Shown one piece after another: positions 1 to 9,554 of a DNA stretch of 64,000 bases; position 1 is the stretch's first letter, and every line of letters starts with the position of its first letter. The notes under the pieces are model-generated. The model ran no database searches, had not been told where the DNA came from, and was given only the letters and a program-made list of their open reading frames with translations. The position numbers and the translations under genes were made by a program. This stretch comes from Flammeovirgaceae bacterium (GTDB lineage Bacteria; Bacteroidota; Bacteroidia; Cytophagales; Cyclobacteriaceae), in NCBI GenBank assembly GCA_016712035.1, contig JADJRT010000004.1, positions 1-64,000 of the forward strand. The letters are read 5' to 3'.

Positions 1-1919
1 ATTTTTCGCCAAACAATGCCATGGCGCCTAAACTCTTGGCTTGCTCAATAGGTACATTTCTTTTTCATCCAAGTGAATATTCTCGCGAATCTTTTGATTC
101 ACAATTGTTTCAACCTTTGAAATCTCTTCAGGCGTCATCGCTGCAAAGTGCGAAAAATCGAAACGCAAAATCTTATCATTAACCAAAGAACCTTTCTGTT
201 CTACGTGCTTTCCTAACACCTGGCGAAGCGCAGCATGCAACAAGTGTGTTGCTGAGTGGTTGCTCGTGGTACGAGTTCTTGTATTTTTATCAACAACGGC
301 TTGAAAAACACCCGAAAGACTTTCAGGAAGTTTATCTGCATAGTGAACGATTAACTCACTTTCCTTTTTTGTATCGGTAATGAAAATCTTTTCGTTTGCA
401 TTTTCAATGAAACCAGTATCGCCTACCTGGCCACCACTCTCAGCATAGAACGGAGTTTTGTCAAATACAAGTTGAAAGAGTTCTTTATTCTTCTGTTTGA
501 TCTTACGGTACTTAACAATTTTTGAATCGGCTTCTGTTTGTTCGTAGCCTACAAATTCTGGCTTCCTATCGGCTCCTACTAAAATCCAATCTCCGGTCTC
601 TTTAGTTGCATCAACTTTAGAGCGTGCCTTTTGTTTAGCCATCTCCTCTTGAAAGCCTTTCTCATCAACGGAGAATCCGCGTTCACGGGCAATTAATGAA
701 GTTAGATCAAAAGGAAAACCAAACGTGTCATAAAGTTCAAAAGCTTCGGGTCCTGTTATGGTCTTATCAAAATTTTCAATTCGTTTAAGTCCCCTATCCA
801 ACGTTCTCAAAAAAGAAATCTCTTCTTCGTGTACAACGCGGGTTACATAATCCTGTTGTTGATTTAATTCAGGAAATACATCCCTTAATTGGTTCGCTAA
901 TAAAAATACAAGCCGATGTATAAAAGGCTCCTTAAAATTCAAATACGAAAATCCATAGCGAACCGCTCTTCTTAAAATTCTTCTTATCACATAGCCAGCT
1001 CCGGTATTACTTGGCAACTGACCATCCGCAATAGCGAATGATACCGCGCGAATGTGATCAGCCATTACGCGAATAGCCACATCAGTCTTTGCATTTTCTC
1101 CATACTGAACATTAGCATGAATGGCAATAAACTGCATTAGAGGACTGAATACATCTGTATCGTAATTAGAGGTTTTTCCCTGAATGGCCATACACAAGCG
1201 CTCGAAGCCCATGCCGGTGTCCACATGTTTATCGGGTAGTGGCTCTAATGCACCTGATGCTAATCTGTTGAATTGAATAAATACAAGATTCCAGATTTCA
1301 ACAACTTGCGGATGGTCGCTATTCACTAATTCTTTACCAAGCTTTTTCTTAACCTCAGCATCCGTACGCAAGTCTATATGAATTTCAGAACACGGACCAC
1401 AAGGACCTTGCTCACCCATCTCCCAAAAATTATCTTTCTTACTTCCGTGAAGGATGCGGTCTTCTGAAACAAATTGTTTCCACAACTCTTTCGCCTCTTC
1501 ATCAACTGGAAGGTTATCTTTTTTATCACCACCAAAAACAGTTACATATAATCTGTCTTTGGGCAAGCCGTATACTTCGGTCAATAATTCCCACGCCCAC
1601 GCGATCGCTTCTTTTTTAAAATAGTCACCAAAGCTCCAGTTGCCAAGCATCTCGAACATGGTATGATGATAAGTGTCCAGCCCAACATCTTCCAGGTCGT
1701 TATGCTTTCCGCTTACACGGAGACATTTTTGTGTATCGGCAACGCGCTTATTGGAAGAGACTGAATTACCCAAAAAGTAGTCCTTAAACTGCACCATACC
1801 CGAGTTGGTGAAGAGTAGGGACGGGTCGTTTTTAAGACCAAGGGGGCCGATGGAACTATCTTATGGCCCTTATTTTCAAAAAAATCGAGGAATTTGCGTC
1901 TAATTGTAGCTGAATCCAT
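1..1919 (-). CDS. alaS: Alanyl-tRNA synthetase, N-terminal two thirds (truncated by window edge, two frameshifts)
   Basis: Charges tRNA-Ala with alanine in the cytoplasm. The class II catalytic core is clear (MVQFKDYF, HTMFEMLGNWSFGDYF, DTGMGFERL), and the start of the editing domain carries the zinc-binding NHSATHLLHAAL motif. About 640 of the usual 870 residues are present; the C-terminus lies left of base 1. The reading frame breaks twice. At 1829-1833 a T5 run should be T6, which joins the N-terminus (DSATIRRKFLDFFENKGH) to the core. At 61-65 another T5 run should be T6, after which the frame reads on as KRNVPIEQAKSLGAMALFGEK to the edge. I take the start at MDSATIRRKF; an in-frame ATG lies five codons upstream (1934). 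A TAATTTTG box on the minus strand (1995-2002) may be its -7 element. The gene is essential, so the breaks are very likely sequencing errors. The family assignment is certain. Confidence 0.95.
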
Positions 1920-2096
1920 TAAATCTAAGGCCATTTTAACTTTTTACACTGATGTTTTTATCTATATTTATGGGTTCTAAACCCAGATAAACAGCAAAAT
2001 TAATCCCATTGGGATCAATATGAAAGGAAACTTGAAATTCGATTTTGTGTCTTTTGCTTTAGTTACTGGAACAGAATTGAATATGCTTATGAAGTA

Positions 2097-3073
2097 ATGT
2101 CTACAACCAAGTATAATTATAACCCCAAAACCTTACGGTATGAGCGCGTGAAGATTTCTGTCTTCAATGTGCTGATGACTTCTATAGGCTATCTAACCTT
2201 TGGGGTCATTTTTTTTATTGGCTTAGTGTTACTTCAGAATTTGATAATTGAAACACCTTCAGAAAAATATTTAAGAGCTGAAAACAAAGCTTTGGATCGA
2301 CACAAAATGTTGTTGACTGCTCAACTTGCAGAATCAAATCATCAATTAGCAGATTTAAAAACTAAAGATATCGCGCTTTATCAAAAATTATTTGAAACCA
2401 ATATTTCAGATGAATCGGCACCCGTTTATCCAGAGCGTGAAGAGTTACTACTTGCTAGTTCGGGCGATTTTGATGAATCGGCCTATCAATTAAGTCAGCG
2501 TTTCTCTGAATTAATTCAAGCTGCAAAAAGAGCAGTTATTCCTTTCAGGCAAAGACCCATCTGGAAAAGAAAGATCTCACCCGTCTCGCAAACATCCCTT
2601 CTATTGCGCCCGTTGAAAATTTTGAAGTGAGTAAATTGGTTTCCGGTTATGGCATTCGCATTAATCCATTTCACAAAGGAAATTACCATCACGATGGAGT
2701 AGATATTTCATCGGCAAGAGGCACCGTAGTAACCGCCACAGCCGAAGGTCAGGTTACAATCGTGAAGAGAAGTGATTTAGTTGCTGGCTATGGTAATTAC
2801 CTTGAAGTTGATCATGGGGATGGATATGTTACCCGTTATAGCCATTTGGAAGAGATTGTAGTTAGACAAGGTCAAACTGTGAAGAAAGGCCAGTCGATTG
2901 GCATTGTTGGCTCCAGCGGTGGCTCCATTGCTCCGCACCTCCATTACGAGGTAATTAAAAATGGCAACAATTTAAATCCGATTGATTTTTTCATGGAAGG
3001 AATTGCTTCGGGTCAATACGAAGCCTTGGTGAACTTTAGAAAAAACAAAATCAATCTCTTGACTGATGGCTAA
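2097..3073 (+). CDS. M23 family metallopeptidase, membrane anchored (frameshifted), copy 1
   Basis: Probable peptidoglycan endopeptidase of the LytM/M23 type, or a catalytically active regulator of one. The N-terminus (STTKYNYNPKTLRYERVKIS) is followed by one membrane segment at about residues 25-50, a coiled-coil-like stretch, and a C-terminal M23 domain. The zinc ligands are visible as HHDGVD and HLHYEV, so the site looks intact. An A5 run at 2525-2529 should be A6: restoring it turns the tail of the first frame into KKSSYSFQAKTHLEKKDL and continues into VSKLVSGYGIRINPFHKG. Corrected length is about 325 residues. The stop overlaps the start of the next gene by 8 bp, so the two are co-transcribed. 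The next gene is a clear paralogue with the same opening and domain order. Substrate and timing cannot be read from the sequence. Confidence 0.88.
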
Positions 3074-4025
3074 AGTCCGATACACATATAATGAAGAAAC
3101 CTGCCGTTATGAACCGGTAGTGATCTCTCCGAAAGTGGCTGGGCGTAAGCTTCTCCTATTTCTTGGCATCTCATTCCTTATCGGTGTAGCCGGTTTGATC
3201 TATTTCAATTCCCGATATCCACTTATTGATGAAACCTTACAGGCCAGCAAGAATGATAAGTTAAAGACCGAATGGAAAGTCCTTTACAAGCAACTGGAAC
3301 GAACTTCCAGCCAACTAAGTACGTTGGAGCAAAATGATGATAATAACTATCGGGTTATTCTCGATTTAGAACCCTTGGCTGAATCGCAACGTGAAGCCGG
3401 TGTCGGTGGTCGTGAAAAAGAAAGTGAATCTATCCCGTATCCATTAATCCGTACAGCCTACGAACGGGCTGAGAAAATCAAGAATCGTCTTGACATTGAA
3501 GCGCAATCGCTCCAGCAATTAATGAATGAACTAACAAACAAAGAAAAGATGTGGGCATCTAGGCCTGCCATACAACCTGTTAGCAACAAAGATTTAACCC
3601 ACCTGCATACCATATTTGGATTACGACTGCATCCATTATTGGGATATGTACGGCCCCATAATGGTCTTGATTTTACAGCACCAGCCGGAAGCCCTGTTTA
3701 TGCTACTGGTGATGGTCGGGTTGAGTATGCTCAGTTTTCAACTTCTTATGGAAACGTGGTCTACATCGATCATGGGTATCAATTTGAAACGAGGTATGCA
3801 CACTTAACTAAGTTTATTGTAACTAAAGGCCAGCGGGTTAAGCGCGGTCAGGTAATTGGCTACGTAGGTAATACGGGCTTATCGGTTTCTGCCCATCTTC
3901 ACTATGAGGTTCTTTACAAAAACAATCCCATCAACCCAATCAACTTCTTCCAACGCGACCTTAACAACAAGGAATACGAAAAGCTAATCGAAGTCGGCAG
4001 TATGTCGGCCAGTTCATTGGATTAA
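3066..4025 (+). CDS. M23 family metallopeptidase, membrane anchored, copy 2
   Basis: Intact 319-residue paralogue of the upstream gene. It opens with AKVRYTYNEETCRYEPVVIS, has one membrane helix at about residues 27-48, a coiled-coil-like periplasmic stalk, and a C-terminal M23 zinc peptidase domain at about 180-300. The zinc ligands are seen in HNGLDF and HLHYEV. Its ATG lies inside the last codons of copy 1 (8 bp overlap), which suggests translational coupling. Tandem copies with conserved N-terminal motifs suggest an old duplication and perhaps a heteromeric cell-wall hydrolase pair. Peptidoglycan cleavage is known for the family; the exact role here is inference. Confidence 0.9.
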   Translation: MAKVRYTYNEETCRYEPVVISPKVAGRKLLLFLGISFLIGVAGLIYFNSRYPLIDETLQASKNDKLKTEWKVLYKQLERTSSQLSTLEQNDDNNYRVILDLEPLAESQREAGVGGREKESESIPYPLIRTAYERAEKIKNRLDIEAQSLQQLMNELTNKEKMWASRPAIQPVSNKDLTHLHTIFGLRLHPLLGYVRPHNGLDFTAPAGSPVYATGDGRVEYAQFSTSYGNVVYIDHGYQFETRYAHLTKFIVTKGQRVKRGQVIGYVGNTGLSVSAHLHYEVLYKNNPINPINFFQRDLNNKEYEKLIEVGSMSASSLD

Positions 4026-4085
4026 TTCATTTCTCTTTCACATTTTAGGTTCTTCTCCTTTTATTTGCAGCCTTAATATTCTGGT

Positions 4086-5127
4086 ATGATAAAATATTGC
4101 CTTCTTTTTCTCTTTATAACTAACATTGCGTTTACCCAAAAACCAAAAAAAGATACCATCTCATTAATTGGTGTGGGTGATATAATGATGGGTAGCAATT
4201 ATCCCAAGGAAGTGCTACCTCCTAATCAAGGGCTGAATCTTTTTGCAGGATGTAAGCAGCATTCTATCCAGTGCCGATGTTACCATGGGAAATCTTGAGG
4301 GCGTATTACTGGATAGTGGCGGAACCGCCAAAACCTGTCGCGACCCAAAGGTTTGTTATGTATTCCGCAGTCCGGTGAGTTACGTGCAAAATCTTGTCAA
4401 TGCCGGTTTTGATGTCATGAGCCTGGCCAACAACCATGCAGGTGATTTTGGAGAGGTTGGAAGAAGAAGTTCTATGAAAGCGTTGGCAGAGGCAGGCATC
4501 CATCATGCTGGCCAACTATCCAACCCTTATACAATCTTTGAGAAAGAAGGAATCCGATATGGGTTTACAGCTTTTGCGCCTAACAGCGGTTGCTTGAACA
4601 TTAACGATTTGCCAGAAGCCAAAAAAATAGTCGCGCACTTAGATTCGCTTGCTGATATTGTTATAGTGTCCTTCCATGGTGGGGCCGAAGGACCGCAACA
4701 CCAGCATGTTCCGCGCAAGCATGAGATGTTTTATGGCGAAGACCGGGGCGATGTGTATGAGTTTTCGCATACGCTTATCGATGCTGGTGCCGATATTATC
4801 TTCGGCCATGGGCCACATGTAACGCGAGGAGTTGAAGTTTATAAGGATAAATTTATTGCTTACAGCCTGGGCAATTTTTCCACTTACGGTGGTATTAATG
4901 TATCCGGAATCAATGGCTGGTCGCCTATTATTAAGGTATACACAAACAATCAGGGCAAATTTTTAAAGGCGCAAATCATTTCCACTATGCAAGCACCCCG
5001 ATCCAATGTTATGATTGATTCTCAAAACCAAGTTTTAAAGCGAATTAAGGAGTTAACTACCGAAGATTTTCCAGAATGCCCTTTGAGATTTGACGACAAT
5101 GGGTGGGTTTATTATTCCACAAATTGA
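4086..5127 (+). CDS. CapA family protein (PGA_cap, poly-gamma-glutamate synthesis type), frameshifted
   Basis: Calcineurin-like metallophosphatase-fold protein of the CapA/PgsA family. A signal peptide (KYCLLFLFITNIAFTQ) is followed by the family motifs in order: VGDIMMG, ADVTMGNLEG, SLANNHAGDFG, SFHGGAEG, GHGPHV and AYSLGNFS. The T5 run at 4240-4244 should be T4; removing one T gives LNLLQDVSSILSSADV and unites both halves into about 346 residues. The gene stands alone between the M23 pair and a MerR regulator. CapA homologues serve in capsule or poly-gamma-glutamate export in Firmicutes, but many Bacteroidota homologues lack the partner genes, as here. The name therefore describes the fold, not a proven pathway. 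Confidence 0.88.
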
Positions 5128-5162
5128 TGTGAATAGGTTGTCGATAAAATAAATTACCAACA

Positions 5163-5192
5163 TTGTTTCAGGTTTAAAGAATTGTTACTTTG
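5163..5192 (+). promoter_or_regulatory. Possible promoter of the MerR gene
   Basis: TTGT at 5163-5166, an 18-nt spacer and TTACTTTG at 5185-5192 resemble the Bacteroidota consensus with one mismatch in each box. Transcription would start near 5199. This argues against the upstream in-frame start at 5190 and for the ATG at 5244. Confidence 0.35.
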
Positions 5193-5243
5193 CATGAAGA
5201 TCGTTTAAAAAACGCGATCGATTTCAGGCCCTCACTGTCCCTC

Positions 5244-5579
5244 ATGGCGTATAAAGAAAAAGAAATTGAGAAGATATATTATTCGATCGGTGAAGTAGCC
5301 GAGATGTTTAATGTAGCCCCCTCCCTAATACGCTTCTGGGAGTCTGAGTTTGAACTCATCCAACCGAAAAAGAATCGCAAAGGCAATCGTCAGTTTACGA
5401 AAGATGATATTGATCATGTTCGCACGATTTATCACCTCGTAAAGGAAAAAGGATTTACCCTGCAAGGCGCCAAAGAGATGTTAAAGAACGATGGCCAGTC
5501 GGTTCGCGATAAAATGGATCTAATGGACTCGCTGAAAAAGGTGCGTCAGTTTCTCGTTCAGGTACGGGAAAAACTTTAG
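5244..5579 (+). CDS. MerR family transcriptional regulator
   Basis: DNA-binding protein of 111 residues with an N-terminal MerR winged helix (YYSIGEVAEMFNVAPSLIRFWE) and a short helical tail. It lacks a recognisable metal- or drug-binding C-terminus. This compact form, starting with MAYKEKEIEKIYYSIGEVAEMFN, is conserved across Bacteroidota. I choose the ATG at 5244 because the family starts there and because a possible -7 box lies at 5185-5192, downstream of which the longer start would not fit. It is followed by dprA after 58 bp in the same direction. The target genes are not evident. Confidence 0.85.
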   Translation: MAYKEKEIEKIYYSIGEVAEMFNVAPSLIRFWESEFELIQPKKNRKGNRQFTKDDIDHVRTIYHLVKEKGFTLQGAKEMLKNDGQSVRDKMDLMDSLKKVRQFLVQVREKL

Positions 5580-5637
5580 TACAAATTCCGGATTTATTTA
5601 TTAAGATTCTCTAAATTCCGAATTCTCATTTGAATTC

Positions 5638-6735
5638 ATGGATCAAGAACGCTTATCATTTATTGCGCTGCACCTTACTCCGGGTATTGGTGATTTTTTA
5701 GTAAAGCAATTGGTAAGCTATTGTGGTTCTGCGCACGATGTATTCCAAACTTCAAAGGGAAAACTTCTTAAGATTCCAGGGGTTGGCGAAATCTCCATTG
5801 ATGCCATTAATAAAGGGAATACCTTTCACGAAGCCGAAAAAGAACTTAAAAAAGCAGAACGGGAAGACACTGAAATATTACTTTATACAGATAAAAAATA
5901 TCCACATCGATTGAAGGCCATTGAAGATGCCCCGGCTTTACTCTATTATAAAGGAAACCAAAATCTTAATGTTCCTAAAAGTGTTGGCATTGTAGGAACC
6001 CGACAGGCCACGGAATATGGAAAGGAAATAGTTGAAAAAATCTGTAAAGATCTTGTTCCTCATCAAGCATTGATTGTAAGCGGTCTTGCCTATGGAATCG
6101 ATATTCAGGCACATAAATATGCGCTACAATACGGAATGCCTACCCTTGGCGTTATGGGCAGTGGAATGGATATTATTTATCCGGCTGTGCATAAAGATAC
6201 AGCAAAGAAAATGATCAACCAGGGTGGACTTATCACAGAAAATAAGTTTGGCACAAAACCCGATGCCCATAATTTCCCTGCACGTAATCGGATTATTGCC
6301 GGTTTATGCGATGCTTTGATTGTTGTGGAAGCAGCCGATAAAGGTGGCGCGTTGATTACAGCCGACATCGCCAATAGTTACAACAAAGATGTATTTGCAG
6401 TCCCCGGCAATCTCGGACAAAAGTATTCGGACGGCTGTAACAAACTTATCAAAATAAATAAAGCAAACTTATTCACAAGCGTAAAAGATCTTGAGTACAT
6501 AATGAATTGGTCGGCACCTATTGACGGAATGCAAACTTCATTAGAGCTTACCCTCTTTGAGCCGGAAGAACAAAAAGTGTTAACCATCCTAAAAGAAAGA
6601 AATGCTCCGGTAATGATTGATGAACTTAGCTTTAAATCGGATTTACCTCCGAGTCAGTTAGCTTCACTCCTACTTACGCTTGAATTTAAAAATGCGGTGA
6701 AGTCGTTGCCGGGAAAAATGTATGTCTTAAGATAA
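5638..6735 (+). CDS. dprA: DNA-processing protein DprA
   Basis: Loads RecA on incoming single-stranded DNA during natural transformation; it is also widely conserved in bacteria not known to transform. The 365 residues contain an N-terminal helix-hairpin-helix region (LRIPGVGEIS-like), the Rossmann-type DNA-binding domain with GIVGTRQATEYG, SGLAYGIDIQAH, GSGMDIIYP and FPARNRIIAGL, and a C-terminal winged-helix (DML1-like) domain. The frame is intact. It is convergent with the HMG-CoA-lyase-type gene, 53 bp apart. Confidence 0.95.
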   Translation: MDQERLSFIALHLTPGIGDFLVKQLVSYCGSAHDVFQTSKGKLLKIPGVGEISIDAINKGNTFHEAEKELKKAEREDTEILLYTDKKYPHRLKAIEDAPALLYYKGNQNLNVPKSVGIVGTRQATEYGKEIVEKICKDLVPHQALIVSGLAYGIDIQAHKYALQYGMPTLGVMGSGMDIIYPAVHKDTAKKMINQGGLITENKFGTKPDAHNFPARNRIIAGLCDALIVVEAADKGGALITADIANSYNKDVFAVPGNLGQKYSDGCNKLIKINKANLFTSVKDLEYIMNWSAPIDGMQTSLELTLFEPEEQKVLTILKERNAPVMIDELSFKSDLPPSQLASLLLTLEFKNAVKSLPGKMYVLR

Positions 6736-6788
6736 TTGAAAATACATTTCACGCAAAGAAGCGCAGAGTTGGTTATCAAACTGATTTA

Positions 6789-7636
6789 TCAATGAGGAAA
6801 AATTTCCTCTGCTAACTTAATTGCTTTTTCAAATTCTGAATAATTCAAATCAGGAGCCACTCCTTTTGATTTAAGAAAAGATAAAATGGTTTCGGTAGCC
6901 ATATTACCTACCAATTCATCCTTTGCCATCGGGCAGCCCCCAAAACCTTTTATTGCACCATCGAAACGTTGACAACCCGCATTAAAAGCCGCTTCAATTT
7001 TTCGAGTCGGGTAGCAGGTGTTGAGTGTAGGTGTGCCCCAAAATCAACTTTTGGAAATTTCTTTGTCAAGGTATTGAACAGGTATTGAATCTGCCCGGGT
7101 TCGGAAACCCCAATGGTATCCGATAAAGAAATGATTTCAACCTCAAGCGTAGCCAGGATATCTGTAAATTTTTCTACTACTTCTATATCATACGGATCGC
7201 CATAAGGATTTCCAAAACCCATACTTATATATACTACTTGCTTTTTATTATGCTTCTTACACAGTTCTTGAATTTCATTAACTGTCTGTAAGGCCTCAAC
7301 GATTGACTTATTTGTATTCCGTTGTTGAAAAGTCTCTGAAATGGAAAGTGGGAAGCCCAAAAATTGTATCTGATCAAATGAACAAGCTGTTTCCGCACCA
7401 CGTGTATTTGCTACAATCGCTAACAGCTTTGTCTGGGTTGTTGAAAGATCCAATTGTGCAAGTACTTCGGCTGTATCTCGCATTTGGGGTATCGCCTTGG
7501 GCGAAACAAAACTTCCGAAATCAAGGGTGTCGAAGCCTACTTTGAGTAGTTGATTGATGTACAAGACTTTGTCTTCAGTAGGAATAAATAACTCCAAACC
7601 CTGCATCGCATCCCGTGGGCATTCAATAATCTTCAT
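6789..7636 (-). CDS. Hydroxymethylglutaryl-CoA lyase family protein (frameshifted)
   Basis: HMGL-like TIM-barrel enzyme that would split HMG-CoA into acetyl-CoA and acetoacetate in leucine catabolism. Visible motifs are IECPRDAMQGL at the N-terminus, SLSDTIG, the metal-binding AHLHST, and the cysteine loop GGCPMAKDELVGN near the C-terminus. The T5 run at 6998-7002 should be T6. With one base added the frame runs through KIEAAFNAGCQRFDGA and ends at the stop at 6789, giving about 282 residues, the normal size. The shortened unshifted reading would lose the catalytic cysteine loop. No other leucine-degradation genes are adjacent. A related aldolase of the same superfamily is possible but less likely. 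Confidence 0.88.
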
Positions 7637-7767
7637 AAAACAAAAATAGGTAACTCAGCATCAAGGAAAAATACGGGCAATAATCGCCTTTATCAGCCAC
7701 TTAACTGAAAATTAACTTCAATCTTGCTGTCAGATGAATTAACTTGTCGAGAGAATAAATTTTACAC

Positions 7768-9546
7768 ATGCCATTACCATCCTTTGGTGGTCCTTTGGGT
7801 TATAAAAGGGCTGCTCATTTATTACACCGGGCCACGTGTGGTCCTACAAAACTGCAAATAGATTCGTTTGCCACCCTTACCGCGGGTCAGGCTATTCCAC
7901 TTCTGTTTCAACAACCGTTACCCGATCCTGTACTTCCCATCGATCCGGAAACCGGAACGGAATGGGTGCTTACGGGAACCACCGATGCGAATAGTGGAGA
8001 CAGTGACCTGCAAGAGTTTTTCAAAGGATGGTTTATTAGCCAGATGTTGGGAACCGGTATTCCGGCCAATAATTATCTCGCCTATGCAACTCGCGAAAAG
8101 ATTGTTTTCTTTCTGCATTCCGTTTTCACTACCATTCAATCTAAAGTTGATAATAGCCGTTCGCTGTACTTTCAGAATCAGTTCTATAGAAAGTTTGCCT
8201 TTGATAAAACACTTCCCGCAGAATTCAATATCAAAACTCTTATTAAGAAAGTTAGTGTTGATAATGCCATGCTCCGTTTGCTCGATGGCAACCTGAATGT
8301 AAATGGAAGTGTGAATGAAAACTATGGTCGGGAGTTGCTCGAGTTATATACCATCGGTCGTGGCCTGGAAGGCACACTGCCTCCCGCTACTATTCCCGGA
8401 GATTACTTTAACTACACAGAGCAGGATGTGCGCGCAGCCGCGCAGGTTTTATCAGGAGGGGAATTAGATACAAACTTTGTTACACCAGATCCGGATGTTA
8501 CTTTATATCTTACAGGAACAACACAATTACCTAGAGGCAAAGTAAGAGGTAGCATAACTAATGCTAATTCGCATGATAATACGGTTAAACAATTTAGCGA
8601 TAGGTTTAGCAACGCCACCATCCAGCCGGATCCACTTCTTCTAGCCGGTTCGAACGCAACAGAAGCCAGTGCTCAGGATGAAATTGACCAGCTTATAGAA
8701 CTTATCTATTCAAAACCTGAAACAGCCCGTAACTTTTGCCGGAGAATTTATCGGTACTATGTCTACCATGAAATAACTCAAACTATTGACGATACAATCA
8801 TCGCTGAGATGGCCAATACCTTTTCTGCTGGTGGATACAAGCTTCAACCGGTGTTGGAAGATCTTTTTCAAAGCCAGCATTTTTATGATGCCGCTGCGGG
8901 CGTAAACGATGATGCCTTTGGCGGAATCATAAAATCTCCGCTCGATTTACTGGTGGGTACCTTCAGGATTTTCAATATTCAATTGCCTGATCCGGTTACT
9001 TCAGCCACAACATTCTATGAAAAAACTGGAGAACTGATAGGAAATCTGGAAGACATGGGCATGCATTTTTATGAGCCTTTCGATGTGGCCGGGTACGATG
9101 CTTATCATCAATTTCCCATCTACCATCGCAGTTGGATCTCGACTAACTATTTGATCCGCAGATATGAGTTTATTAGAAAGATAATTTCAGACAACCAGGC
9201 CATGCCTGGTGCATTAAAAGTTGATGTGGTAGCCTTCGTACAAACGAACATCAGCAACGCTACCGCCTCGAATGCGCAAGCGCTTATCATTGAACTAGCT
9301 AAGTATTTTCTTCCGGTAACGGATAACCTGACTTTCGACCCGGCATTGGATGATACGTCAGGACTTACAGCCGAGCGTATGAATTATTTTTTAACAGCAT
9401 TTTTGAAAGCACCCCAAATAGATGCCGATCCGGAAGGTGCGTGGGCTTTCCGCTGGAATAATCCGGTTGATATGGAAGTTGTAAAAAGACAATTGGAAAG
9501 TCTTTTCAATGCCATGCTTCAATCACCCGAGTATCAACTTTATTAA
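7768..9546 (+). CDS. DUF1800 domain-containing protein
   Basis: Protein of 592 residues of the DUF1800 family, whose biochemical role is unknown. It shows the typical opening (KRAAHLLHRATCGPT), the NENYGRELLELYTIG motif, and the conserved C-terminal stretch. I see no convincing signal peptide. It is followed 8 bp later by a DUF1501 gene; the DUF1800-DUF1501 pair recurs in Bacteroidota and Planctomycetes, and the two products probably act together. Two more envelope genes follow with gaps of 3 bp each, so all four look like one operon. The frame is intact. Confidence 0.88.
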   Translation: MPLPSFGGPLGYKRAAHLLHRATCGPTKLQIDSFATLTAGQAIPLLFQQPLPDPVLPIDPETGTEWVLTGTTDANSGDSDLQEFFKGWFISQMLGTGIPANNYLAYATREKIVFFLHSVFTTIQSKVDNSRSLYFQNQFYRKFAFDKTLPAEFNIKTLIKKVSVDNAMLRLLDGNLNVNGSVNENYGRELLELYTIGRGLEGTLPPATIPGDYFNYTEQDVRAAAQVLSGGELDTNFVTPDPDVTLYLTGTTQLPRGKVRGSITNANSHDNTVKQFSDRFSNATIQPDPLLLAGSNATEASAQDEIDQLIELIYSKPETARNFCRRIYRYYVYHEITQTIDDTIIAEMANTFSAGGYKLQPVLEDLFQSQHFYDAAAGVNDDAFGGIIKSPLDLLVGTFRIFNIQLPDPVTSATTFYEKTGELIGNLEDMGMHFYEPFDVAGYDAYHQFPIYHRSWISTNYLIRRYEFIRKIISDNQAMPGALKVDVVAFVQTNISNATASNAQALIIELAKYFLPVTDNLTFDPALDDTSGLTAERMNYFLTAFLKAPQIDADPEGAWAFRWNNPVDMEVVKRQLESLFNAMLQSPEYQLY

Positions 9547-9554
9547 CTTATCGA

